A DNA stretch of 64,000 nucleotides from Azospirillum sp. B21. Lineage in GTDB: Bacteria > Pseudomonadota > Alphaproteobacteria > Azospirillales > Azospirillaceae. The notes below the pieces were generated by a model. It searched no databases. It had not been told where the DNA came from and saw only the letters and a program-made list of their open reading frames with translations. The position numbers and the translations under genes were made by a program. This document shows, piece after piece, positions 38,940 to 47,581 of this stretch (position 1 is its first letter; every line of letters starts with the position of its first letter). The stretch lies in contig NZ_VTTO01000006.1 in assembly GCF_008364825.1 (NCBI RefSeq), positions 186,001 to 250,000 of the forward strand, in the 5' to 3' direction.

Positions 38940-39299
38940 TTATTTCGTCGCGAGATCGCAGTAGACGTTCTGCATAAACTCGGACCCGCCGATTTCAGCT
39001 TTTTCTAGAGCACCATTATCCTCGAAGGAGCATGTACCGCCTGCCTGGGCGTATCCGCCGCCGCGTGTTCTAGCTTGGAAGCAGATGTAAGCAGATGACC
39101 CGTTAGGAGATATGTACGAATTAATCACCTTCGCCTCTAGCGGGGCGACTAGATTCTTACTTAGCGCGCGACTGCATTGTTCTATGCGCTTGCTGTTCGG
39201 CGTTTTGTTCGCGGCCTTGCTTGCCGCTTGAGCCGGATAGGCTGCATATGATGCGAACAAGGATGCCGCTGCGGTAGCTATCAGAACGTACTTTCTCAT
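38940..39299 (-). CDS. Small exported protein of the element
   Basis: A 119-residue protein with a Sec signal (MRKYVLIATAAASLFASYAAYPAQA, cut near residue 25). The mature part has three or four cysteines (IEQCSR, YICFQ, GTCSFED, VYCDLAT), suggesting disulphides in the periplasm. AGG precedes the ATG. It ends with TAA. A secreted product in a prophage can be a morogene or lysis-linked protein, but nothing specific is seen. Confidence 0.65.
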   Translation of the reverse strand: MRKYVLIATAAASLFASYAAYPAQAASKAANKTPNSKRIEQCSRALSKNLVAPLEAKVINSYISPNGSSAYICFQARTRGGGYAQAGGTCSFEDNGALEKAEIGGSEFMQNVYCDLATK

Positions 39300-39490
39300 G
39301 ATGTGCCTACGTAAATTAATTAAACCTAATCTTTTATAGCGTCTCTAGATTGTGTTGAAAAGCGATGCGCGACGAAATGCGCTCCTAATGTTGAACATAA
39401 CCGCAAAACAGGCATGTTCACGTTTTAGTCTTGCTGATTTTGGTATCTCTTCGCATAACTCAGCCCGCCGCTGACGCGTAGGTACGAATC

Positions 39491-39820
39491 TTATGGTCGC
39501 CAATCCCGCGCCGCGCGCCCGCTTGCTATGTACTTCCGCGATGCACCGCAGCGTGAGCAACTCCAAGGCAACTCAGGAAGGCTACGCCCCCAACCGAACC
39601 GCAGGATCAGCGGTCCAGGCTCCAACTCTGCGTAGTGTCCGCACCGCTTGCACCGGACTGGGATCACAAGCCCATGCCGCGCCCAGTCTCCCAGGAAGTC
39701 GAGCCGCTTGGTTCCCACTGCCCTACCCGCTTGCAGGAACGAAGGCGGCAGCACGTTGAATGCCACCGCCCCCGTTGCAGAGCCGACGTGGGGAGTTGCT
39801 TCCTTGGTCAGCGGGTGCAT
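39491..39820 (-). CDS. Zinc-ribbon protein
   Basis: 109 residues from ATG 39820. The C-terminal half has two CxxC pairs (VRCKRCGHY and WSCSRCGA, about residues 66-69 and 93-96), typical of a zinc ribbon in small phage transcription or DNA-binding proteins. The frame is open further upstream to 40033 and overlaps the end of the Toprim gene, and the start has no good ribosome binding site. It ends with TAA. Confidence 0.5.
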   Translation of the reverse strand: MHPLTKEATPHVGSATGAVAFNVLPPSFLQAGRAVGTKRLDFLGDWARHGLVIPVRCKRCGHYAELEPGPLILRFGWGRSLPELPWSCSRCGASRKYIASGRAARDWRP

Positions 39821-39929
39821 ACTGGCATGTTCTGTTTTTGTTCTCAAGAGGCCTGACGGCGGCTTCGGACGTGGGCCTCGGCTTGTTCCTGTTAGACAAA
39901 AGGAGGATGCTTCGCAGCATCCTCCTTCT

Positions 39930-41207
39930 TCACAGTGGTGTAAGGTTGAACTCCTTACACAGCGTGGCGCGCATCGCGTCTGATACGTCCCGCTGATATG
40001 TAGACAGCCGTTCTCTAAACTGATCTGGCGCATCTAGAGGCAGATACTTCTGAATTGTATCCAGCAGTAACTTTCGTCCAGCATCAGGACGAACGACTAG
40101 GGCATTCGCTTCCACTTTCCATTTTCCATACTTGCGTAGATAACTCTGGACGTACGGCTTTGTATGGTCTCGATGACTTGAATGAGAAAGATCACCACCA
40201 CTTGATGTTTCGAGGTTATGAAGCTTTGGAAGGCCATGAGCTTCGATGAAATCAGCGTTCAATCCGAACCGGTGAATCTTGAGCTTACGTGGATGCCAGT
40301 TTACTTTCTGTGCGTCTTTTAGCTCTGCAAGATTGCTCATCATCGATTCAGAGATGTTCAGACCGGCGGGATCGTGGTCCCCACAGTACAGTAGGACACA
40401 CTTCTTCCCCCGATCCTCCCAATCGCGGAACCGCCGCATCATAGTGGCTCGGCAGTGTAGGTCGCTCCACCCACGCGCGTTAGCAATAGGGATATGGAAG
40501 CGTCCAGCTATTTCCTTCCAAAGCTGCACAAGGTCGATCTTCTCCACAAGAAGCTGAATATATACATCTTTGTCGCTCCAGAACGAAATCGGACGATATG
40601 TGGCACAGTGATGCTTCATCACCTCGACAACGTATTGAGCGTGCTTTTCTGGTGTCGGGTCGATTTCCTCATCATTATACCATTGCCTCGCGCCATCTTC
40701 AGCGCAGATATCGAGGGGAAGAAGACCGCTTTTACGCATCTCGACAAGTAGATCGCTGAAAGAGCCGAATTCCCCTTTCGTCAGATGGAAATGCTCTTCA
40801 GCAATATAACACCAGCCACGGACGGAAGGGGAGAAGCCGATGGTTTCTCTCAGCTTTAGAATGGCAGAGGCAAGGCTCTGCGCATCTCTTCTATAAATCT
40901 CATCCTGCGGGACAGAACGGCGCTTTCCTGCGAACGCGGGGAGTACACCGGACTTTGCTGAGTATGCGAGCGTTCCACCACGACTAACCCACAGTTCAGC
41001 CACCTCGGTATCCGCAATACTCACCATCTTTCGGCGCATATTGAAGTTGATCCCTAGCAGGGGATCATGGACCTTGACCGGCGCTTCGGGGTGATCGGAT
41101 CGCGGAATCTTTGGGGTGCGCAGTCTCATGTACCGTCCCATGAGAGACTGCCCATCCCAAGAGCAATTGCCAGTAATCTCGACGTACCGCTGCTTATGCT
41201 GTTCCAT
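39930..41207 (-). CDS. Toprim-domain protein (Spo11/topoVI-A-like)
   Basis: A 425-residue protein. The motif CVLLYCGDHDPAGLNISESM (about residue 260) is a Toprim DxD core of the type found in topoisomerase VI A-like and related phage proteins, with an upstream helix-rich region and RGWSDLHCRATMMRRF. ATG 41207 has GAGG upstream and is preferred to the longer open frame. It has no TAG inside and ends with TGA. A DNA cleavage or replication-linked role is likely but not established. It lies between the CTCTATA/AAAGTACTTT region and the tail side. Confidence 0.7.
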   Translation of the reverse strand: MEQHKQRYVEITGNCSWDGQSLMGRYMRLRTPKIPRSDHPEAPVKVHDPLLGINFNMRRKMVSIADTEVAELWVSRGGTLAYSAKSGVLPAFAGKRRSVPQDEIYRRDAQSLASAILKLRETIGFSPSVRGWCYIAEEHFHLTKGEFGSFSDLLVEMRKSGLLPLDICAEDGARQWYNDEEIDPTPEKHAQYVVEVMKHHCATYRPISFWSDKDVYIQLLVEKIDLVQLWKEIAGRFHIPIANARGWSDLHCRATMMRRFRDWEDRGKKCVLLYCGDHDPAGLNISESMMSNLAELKDAQKVNWHPRKLKIHRFGLNADFIEAHGLPKLHNLETSSGGDLSHSSHRDHTKPYVQSYLRKYGKWKVEANALVVRPDAGRKLLLDTIQKYLPLDAPDQFRERLSTYQRDVSDAMRATLCKEFNLTPL

Positions 41208-41460
41208 TTTCAGTGCCTCGCTTGTGTTGGGTGTCAAAAAGCGAGGCGCTGGCGGATACGTGGTGGCAGCCGGTCAGTAAAGTACTTTGGTCCAACCGCT
41301 CACGGAGGTTCGAAAGAGTGTCCTCTATAAGGAAGGGAGTTGGTGTCTCTATAAGGTGCCGAGTTAGCCAGAAGGGCGGTTTATGTGTCCTCTCTATAGG
41401 GGAGGGAGTTAGGATGGGACGGGCGCCGCAATGGGTGCAGAGTAAAGTACTTTGGTCTGA
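41208..41460. repeat. Repeat cluster 1: two AAAGTACTTT sites and three CTCTATA motifs
   Basis: Upstream of the Toprim gene are AAAGTACTTT at 41279-41288 and 41444-41453, and between them CTCTATAAGGAAGGGAGTT (41323), CTCTATAAGGTGCCGAGTTA (41347) and CTCTATAGGGGAGGGAGTTA (41392). The same modules recur at 47797-47932. They are noncoding and look like protein-binding or promoter elements specific to the element. Confidence 0.65.
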
Positions 41461-41481
41461 ATGCGCTGGAGATGCGCCAAG

Positions 41482-41525
41482 ACAACAAAAGGGAGACACC
41501 CGCCCGGATGACTCCCTTTTGTTGT
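41482..41525. terminator. Perfect 14-base stem-loop
   Basis: ACAACAAAAGGGAG (41482-41495) pairs exactly with CTCCCTTTTGTTGT (41512-41525). AT-rich bases at the stem foot suggest a bidirectional terminator, here just upstream of repeat cluster 1. Confidence 0.65.
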
Positions 41526-41620
41526 GAAACACACCTAGATTTTTGCCTTAGCACACATGTTGTGCAAGAAAGAAATATCGGCGCCAGAAGCGCCAACATC
41601 AGTATTATACCATATAAACG

Positions 41621-41857
41621 TTACCGCACACCACCCCCGCCACCTGTACCATTCTCAGGAAAGCCCCCATACTACCCTCCCAGGGTCCCATTGCTTTGTT
41701 GGAGCGTTGCGGCAGGCAGGGCTTTTGCTTTCCACGGCTTTGCGAAGCGGCGTTTCCAGAGGGTCAAAGCGTTAGCAGTATTTGGCCCGCAATGCCCCAA
41801 AATCGAGGCGTGGCGCGGCTCTGGCGTGTCCGTAATGCCGGGCGGCACCCATTCCAA
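41621..41857 (-). CDS. Possible small ORF with one TAG, weak
   Basis: A 78-residue frame from TTG 41857 to TAA, containing TAG at 41672-41674. It has basic and Trp-containing middle sequence (TLWKRRFAKPWKAKALPAATL) and a Gly-rich tail. No ribosome binding site or ATG is present, so this is recorded only as a possibility and is not counted in the TAG statistics. Confidence 0.25.
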
Positions 41858-42314
41858 AGCGTTGATTGGTTGTTAAATTCTGATTTCTAGCAACGTATCT
41901 CAGGCGTACTGACGGGCAAAGGTTGGGTGTAGAGCGTGGTTGTGGATGGCGCGCGTACGATCATCTTTCGGTCGTAATTTCGAGGAATCCAGTCGGATCG
42001 TGGGGTTGCTGTCTCGTTAGAGCTTGCGCCGCAAAAAGCCAGCGTTTGCAATGAGTTGCCGCGATAATGCGGCGCTGTTTTCCATAATGGATCTTATAAA
42101 TTTTTCGTCAAATGGGCACGGATTCAGTCGATTTAGGGATCGGTGCGCCTCACATGGCGTTCGTTCCGGCGCTGCCTGCGGTGGGTGTGAACCAGCCCCC
42201 GAGATCGATGAAGCGCCGAACATGAGTGCGCGTCGGCTTGCCCTGCGCTGGACGGTGGGGAGGCGTGATCCGCCTGCGTCGGGGAGCGTTAGGGCGTATT
42301 CGAGGCGACGGGTG
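41858..42314. other. Noncoding or unassigned region of the element
   Basis: About 450 bases with short open frames on both strands, none with a convincing start, composition or family. I see no tRNA here. It leads into the iteron region. Confidence 0.35.
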
Positions 42315-42320
42315 GAGCGT

Positions 42321-42646
42321 GAGTAGGGCTACGAGTAGGGCAAAGTAGGGCTACGAGTAGGGCACAAAATAGGTGCCCTACTCGCTCAACCCATTGGTAA
42401 TCCTAGGTTTTTTGCCTGCGAGTAGGGCAAGTAGGGCATTGGCGCCCGCTCCCTCCCCAGCGTGTGGCGATACACATAAAGTACTTTAGAAAAATTTATA
42501 GTCCTCTAATTAAGGAAAGTGCCCTACATGCCCTACTCTTATGTCAAAAACCTAGGATTTCCAACGGGTTGAACGAGTAGGGCACCCCGATTTATGCCCT
42601 ACTCATACCCTACTCGTTGGGAGGGTGCCCTACTCATGCCCTACTC
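42321..42646. repeat. Iteron-rich inverted repeat, candidate replication origin
   Basis: About 14 copies of GAGTAGGGC or its complement occur: direct near 42321, 42333, 42343, 42355, 42420, 42429 and 42575, inverted near 42375, 42521, 42530, 42596, 42607, 42627 and 42638. Two 42-43-base arms (42372-42414 and 42545-42586) are near-perfect inverted repeats. The centre holds AAAGTACTTT (42478-42487) and an AT-rich stretch (42488-42519). It directly follows the primase-helicase gene, like the iteron origin beside the P4 alpha gene. Confidence 0.75.
42478..42487. repeat. AAAGTACTTT palindrome, origin centre
   Basis: The exact palindrome lies near the middle of the inverted-repeat region, next to the AT-rich stretch. 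Confidence 0.65.
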
Positions 42647-42683
42647 AAACAAAGGGGGGAGAGGCATTTGCCCCTCCCCTCCA

Positions 42684-45488
42684 TCACTTTCCGTCGGCGC
42701 TGTCGCGTTCTTCAAGCCACCACCACTGAGAACCATTGGAAGCCTTAGTGGAGCGCCTTACACGTAGGTCCTTTCCGTCGATCCGGAACACACGATCACG
42801 AATCAATCCGGCATAGGTGCCCATAACTGTAGTCTCCGCGCCGGGTTTTGCCCGAGTCGCCTTTTCAAGATACTCGGCAGGCTTTGTGTCCAAATCATCC
42901 ATGATGTCCAGCAACCCAATCTCAGACGCTGACTTACCATAACGCGCCCGCACGCGGGCACTGCCAACAGCCTCCCACCAAGCGGCGACGAATCCACGAG
43001 TAGCCTCAAGAGACTCATCGCTGGCCGCAACCTCCGCTTCGTTGTCAAGGAAGGCACGAATACCCGCGTTCTCCAGGACACCGCCCATAACGTCAACCCA
43101 CGCCTCGTAGGAACCCTTGCGCTTCGATCCCTTCGCCATCCCGTTGGCAACCCAAGACTGAATGACTGTGAGACAGGCACGCACAAGTTCCGGACGGTTT
43201 TCCTCCACCCACTCCTTCAGACGTGGGTGTTTGAACCCCGTCCGCATTTCAGGATGTTCAGTCGACACGTCGATCCTGATACGTACCAGTCGCCGCATCA
43301 TCTCGTTTGAAGCATTGAGATTGTTGGCCGTCACAACGAAGGTTTGGACAACAGGCACCCTGACGGTTTCGCTCGCTCCCAGGCGGCGATCAGACCAGTA
43401 GGTTGACGTTACAGCCGCCGCAATGGCTTGCGAGTCCAGTCCCTTGGACACATTGTCAAAGCACACGTAGGGGGAACCGCTGAGAAGCGCCGCCGTGATC
43501 TTCTTCCGCCACTCATCTTCCGTTGTCGGGGCGGTTTCCTTGGGCATATCCGCACCCGTCTGAATCAGCGACACGACATCCGCCAACAGCGACGCACCCG
43601 CGCCGGGAGTTGACTTATCAAGCCAATGGATCGGCGTAGGGCCGTTGATCATGTTCCGCATGAAGCCGAGCAACAGCAGCGCCCAGGCGTTGGCCTTGTC
43701 CGCTTCGCTGGCGAACTCGTAATCAACGAACACGTTGTCATCGATCAACGCGACCGCCGCAGCCACATCGGCCTATGTCGGCTTCACCGGAACCGGCAAC
43801 GCCTTGAACCCCTGCGGCGGGTGATACAGCATCATCGAGCGCGAGTCGTAACCCGGCTTGTCGTGCAACACACCACCAGCAAGGAACGCAGGCGCACCGA
43901 CAACGCCTTTCAGAATCGGCAACTCTGTCTCTTCCCGTTCAAGGGCGAGGTACATATTCACCAGATCCGCAGGCGCAGGCACCTCCTTACAATCGTCCTG
44001 CCCCTTCTTCTTCAGGAACTTGACGCCGTTGCGCATCAAGAGGTTCCGCATCCGGTCAAGGTCCATCCGCACAAGCGCGGCTGACCCTGTGTCATCGGTG
44101 ATGACTCGGGACGGCTTGCCACCGTAGGAGAACACCATAGGCGTCTGGTTGATTCGCTTCACCTCTTCGATGATTGCGTCCATTACGAACGTGGAATCCT
44201 CATCGATCCACACCGACCGCCCCTCTGCCTTGGCCTTGGTCGCCTTGGTCGCCTTGCCATCGCCCGCACCTTCCCCAAGGAACAACTCCCCGTGCGTCGA
44301 ACGCGGCTCGCCTTCCTCAACTTCCAAGTGGAACTCAGGCGCACACAGATCCTCCGTCGTCAGCCATCCGCGCGAGATCATCCCACTCAGGAAGTCGAGA
44401 CGGTCGCGCCCGGCGCAGGCGTTGTGATGACACCCGACGACAAACCCGTTGGTACTCGATTCGCCTGCGTTGATGACAAAGGTTCCGCCATAGGCTGACG
44501 GGTCCGAATGCTCATCCTGAAACGGGCACTCGATATGCCGGATATCGCCGCGATCCTTCTCAGGACGCATCACGTCGGGACTGCGTGCCTCCAGCGCGTC
44601 GGCAATCATGAACGTGTCAGCGTACCCACTGGCAGCCCACCGCCGCAGGTTCTGCATCATCGCGCTTGAGTCGGTGGCGTCCTTCGCACCCATGGCTTCC
44701 GCCGCATCAAGGAACGGGTTATCGCTCCCCGCGCTGGATACCAGTGCGAAGATGTCTATAGCCTTACCCGGATGCACCACCGCTTCGTATGGCGCCCCAT
44801 CCGCGTGGCGCGGCATGTAGAAGAGACGGCTAACGTCGGTGCAGGATTCATCCACCACCAATCCCAGCCAATCCGCGAAGGCGATATAGGCGCGCTTCCA
44901 GGCGGCAAGCGCCTCCGTCTGCGTTGGGTAGCTATCCACGTCCCACGGCTTCGCCAGCACGAACACCAGCCGATTCTTGTCCATCGGCTTGTGAGTGACG
45001 CGGACAACCTTCCCGTTGCCGGTCATCGCGGGTGCGGCTTCCTCGCACCCGTCCAGCACGGCGGGGAGATACCCGCGCTTGTTTATCAGGTATTCGCGGG
45101 CGCCCGATCCGGGGTTGGCGCGCTGGTAGGTAACGAGATCGTCATGCCGGATCTCGCTGACGCTGGCACCGCTGGAATGGGTGCTGTAGCGGATGCAGAA
45201 CAGCCCGCGATCCTTCACCAGCCTATCCAGTTCGGCACTCGGGGTGCCGTTATCCACGTCGATTCCGACGATGTACAGGCGATCCATCGCCTTAGCATTG
45301 CGGTTCCCTTCGACGCAGGAACCTTGAAGGAAGCACTTTCCATCCTTCTCACCCACGCCGTGGGTAGTAAGACCATCGATCAGTTTGGGAAGGTCGAAGC
45401 TGTAATTTTTCCATGCGCCCTTTGGCGCTTCGCTCCTACTGCCGAATGCAAGTGTTGCGGACCAATTGTCCGGAATTCCCGTTAGCAT
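42684..45488 (-). CDS. Primase-helicase (P4 alpha/D5-like), one in-frame TAG
   Basis: 934 residues when TAG at 43773-43775 (codon 572) is sense. The N-terminal half has a primase-like region (DRLYIVGIDVDNGTP near 70; FYMPRHADGAPYEAV; FVVGCHHNACAGRDRLDFL, a CHC2-like zinc patch), and the C-terminal part an SF3/D5-like ATPase (DKSTPGAGASLLADVV as Walker A-like, SPYVCFDNVSKGL as Walker B-like, QTFVVTANNLNASNEMMRRLVRIRID). The TAG sits in the linker before the helicase: PVKPT-TAG-ADVAAAVALID. ATG 45488 has AAAGGA upstream and the gene ends with TGA. It would start and unwind at the adjacent origin. Confidence 0.88.
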
Positions 45489-45512
45489 GTTACTTTGTTC
45501 CTTTGTCTGTTG

Positions 45513-45977
45513 TTACTTGTTGATTTCGGGACTGAAGACTGTAGGGTCCCAAAAAAGGCGCATGAGCGTCTGTCGCGGGTTATAAAAATTCATGCACGAC
45601 GGTAGGAGCATCGTCTTGCATCCAACTGACTGGACTTCGCGCCAGATGGCGAACTCATTGAACTCGGGATAGGTGAAGCTCACCAAAACGCAGGGCTTGC
45701 CGTTCCGCCCGAACCAATGAGCATGATCCACGCCAACACCCGGCGCTGAAGAAACCGGCGGGCGCATGACTTGTCCAATCTGATTGGGAGGCACCTTCTG
45801 CACGCGGGTAAGCCCGTGCGAGCGCGCCCAAATCCGCGCGCCTTCAAGCTGCAACTTCTGCCAAACCGCGTGAAGTTCGCGGGATCTCTCCACATCCTGC
45901 GACGACGTGGCGCAGATTTGCGCAACCACGGCTTCAACACGCAGGCTCAAGTCAGCAAGCTAAGTATTTTGTTTCAT
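45513..45977 (-). CDS. Protein of unknown function, TAG at codon 6
   Basis: 154 residues when TAG (45960-45962) is read through: MKQNT-TAG-LADLSLRVEAVVAQI. The rest contains VPPNQIGQVMRPPVSSAPGVG and GRNGKPCVLVSFTYPEFNEF, with the look of a small nuclease or DNA-processing protein, but no family is recognised. It ends with TAA 24 bases before the primase start, so it heads the replication operon. Without readthrough the start would have to be a TTG or an internal codon lacking a ribosome binding site. Confidence 0.7.
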
Positions 45978-46038
45978 TCTGTCTTTCTTTCCCAATGTCG
46001 CTAGAAGTAGTGCCTTATCATTTCCAACGTCGAAAAAG

Positions 46039-46062
46039 CGGCGTGGCAGTAACGCCACGCCG
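46039..46062. terminator. Terminator between the divergent operons
   Basis: CGGCGTGGC and GCCACGCCG form a nine-base stem with a six-base loop; TTTTTCG follows on the minus strand and TAGTTTTA on the plus strand. It could insulate the replication operon from transcription entering on the minus strand. Confidence 0.65.
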
Positions 46063-46150
46063 TAGTTTTAAGACATAGGAATAGTAAAGCATGCAAACAT
46101 CAAGTCGCAGACTCAAAAAGAGCCACACAACATTGCGAATCATAGCACGG

Positions 46151-46225
46151 AATGTCAAGCCTTGTCAAGGCTTGTCAAGAATAGTCTAGGCTTGTATTGA
46201 CTTTTACAGCCTTGTCATATATAAT
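46151..46225 (+). promoter_or_regulatory. Strong promoter with phased CTTGTCA operators
   Basis: TTGACT (46197-46202), a 17-base spacer and TATAAT (46220-46225) make a near-consensus promoter. CTTGTCA-type motifs begin at 46161, 46171, 46191 and 46211, plus a half-site near 46153, at 10- and 20-base steps, so they lie on one face of the helix and overlap the promoter. This is the best candidate for the repressor-controlled switch of the element. Confidence 0.75.
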
Positions 46226-46256
46226 ATTGGAATGTTGAGCAAATGGGAGCAAATCA

Positions 46257-46427
46257 ATGCAAGAACATATCACCCTAACCGAGCTTGCCCGTCTATTTGG
46301 CGTGTCCAGATAGATCATGTGGCTTCGTGCCAAGCGCCCTGGCGCACCGGCAAGCTTCAAGATCGGCACCCGCCGTTATTTCCGCCGCGACGAAGCAATT
46401 GCCTCGCCCGTCCTGCGGCTTCCGTAA
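46257..46427 (+). CDS. AlpA/Xis-like HTH protein, TAG inside the HTH
   Basis: 56 residues when TAG at 46311-46313 (codon 19) is sense. MQEHITLTELARLFGVSR-TAG-IMWLRAKRPG is a MerR/AlpA-type helix-turn-helix, followed by the wing FKIGTRRYFRRDEAIA. The TAG lies at the start of the recognition helix, where Gln, Thr or Ser is usual. ATG 46257 has GGGAG upstream and the gene follows the strong promoter directly. It ends with TAA. It probably promotes excision or regulates the element. Confidence 0.82.
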
Positions 46428-46446
46428 CCGCAGAAGGAATGCGCAA

Positions 46447-47202
46447 ATGACCGAATATCACGAATTTCACGATCCTCAATTCACCCGCGATGAGTCGGGA
46501 AACCCCATCGTCACCCGTTATCCGTTCGCTGGTGAATACGTCGTCACCAACCGCACCGGCCAATGGGAACAGCAGATTGCCGAGAAATCTGGCCTGCGGC
46601 TTGTTCGTCTGAATGCTGACGGTCGCGTGGTAGAACCGATGGCGGACTATCTGAAAGCGGACACCTCCGTTTAGGACGCCTCTTGGCGGACCATCGCGGC
46701 GACCATCCGCAACGAGTTCCACCCTGCCCCCGTGGAACACCCAGCGCCTGTGGAACAACCTACCACGTCAGCCAAAGCTAACGCACAAACTGAGGTCAAC
46801 CCTTCGTTTGGCGTCGCACGCTTCAACAACAGCGGCGGGCCTCGGGAGATTGTGACAGAGAAGAATCCAGACGGATCAATTAGTACCAGCCTTGTTGGGC
46901 GGCGCTCACGCCTTGTGGAGCCTCCGACTAAATACGAACCCAAGACCTTCAATCCGTACTCCGTCGACATGGACGACTTCATGGCTTTGCGAAAGCAGGG
47001 ATATGTTCCGAAGGTCGAGGTAGTTGGGGATCATCAAACGACGAATAAGGAGCCTTTTGATTTGCCCGCTTGGCTGGCTTGGCGCGCTGCAACTTCTCCT
47101 AAGACTGAAACTCCCAAAGCCGAAATAGAATTGCTTCGGGAAGCTAGAAGCAGAGGGTACGTTCCGCCGCAATATCGTTCCGTTGAAACACCGAAGGAAT
47201 AA
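46447..47202 (+). CDS. Unknown protein, one in-frame TAG
   Basis: 251 residues when TAG at 46672-46674 (codon 76) is read through: KADTSV-TAG-DASWRTIAATIRN. The ATG has AAGGA upstream. The N-terminal part is a compact globular-looking domain (GEYVVTNRTGQWEQQIAEKSG), the middle is Pro/Thr-rich (PAPVEHPAPVEQPTTS), and two similar segments near the end (DDFMALRKQGYVPK and IELLREARSRGYVPP) are internal repeats. It is the second gene of the operon and ends with TAA. If TAG stopped, the remaining 175 residues would lack a start with a ribosome binding site. Confidence 0.75.
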
Positions 47203-47204
47203 CA

Positions 47205-47402
47205 ATGATCGAATTTACCGAGTATGATGGTGGGCAGTATGCCGTTGCCTATTTCCAGAACGGAGCAACCCCCGCCGTCTTTATTATCGAGGATCCTAAG
47301 AAACGTGGATTTGGTTGGCTGAAGTGCCCTGCGTAGGCTGGCAAGCTTGTGATGGTCTACTCGCCCGGAGTTCGCCAGTGGATTTTTAAGGGGCACTCGT
47401 GA
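47205..47402 (+). CDS. Small protein, one in-frame TAG
   Basis: 65 residues when TAG at 47334-47336 (codon 44) is sense. ATG 47205 has AAGGA upstream, two bases after the preceding gene. The chain (MIEFTEYDGGQYAVAYFQNG... GFGWLKCPA-TAG-AGKLVMVYSPGVRQW) looks like one small beta-rich domain continuing through the TAG. The TGA overlaps the next ATG (ATGA type). Function unknown. Confidence 0.65.
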
Positions 47403-47581
47403 TGCAGCCCCTCCCCTCCTTCCCAGGCGGCATTTGGGTACCGCCCGATCCGCCTGCGCCGGTCATTCCGCCGGAAGCGGTCGAACCTGTCGGCACTGTC
47501 GCGGAACCCGTTTCGCCCGTGCCCGAACGATACGCCGCGCTGAATGCGCTCAAGCGCCGAACCTCCGGGTTGAGCCGATGA
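47402..47581 (+). CDS. Small proline-rich protein
   Basis: 59 residues (MQPLPSFPGGIWVPPDPPAPVIPPEAVEPV...), a proline-rich, disordered-looking chain. AAGGGG lies upstream. It overlaps the genes on both sides by one to four bases, so it is part of the translationally coupled operon. No TAG codon; ends with TGA. Confidence 0.55.
   Translation: MQPLPSFPGGIWVPPDPPAPVIPPEAVEPVGTVAEPVSPVPERYAALNALKRRTSGLSR

Noticed and set aside
39345..39566. 73-residue minus-strand ORF overlapping the zinc-ribbon gene
   Set aside because: No ribosome binding site, poor composition and overlap with a better-supported frame.
41885..42040. Possible suppressor tRNA with CUA anticodon in the element
   Set aside because: Several CTCTAA or TTCTAG loops were examined (near 38850, 39345, 41885, 42017 and 46013); none has a pairing anticodon stem or a T-arm.
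42024..42326. Plus-strand ORF of about 100 residues running into the iterons
   Set aside because: Arg/Ser-rich shadow-like composition, no start signal, and continuation only through repeat DNA.
42321..42646. CRISPR array
   Set aside because: The repeats are about nine bases, irregularly spaced and in both orientations, with no unique spacers of constant length.
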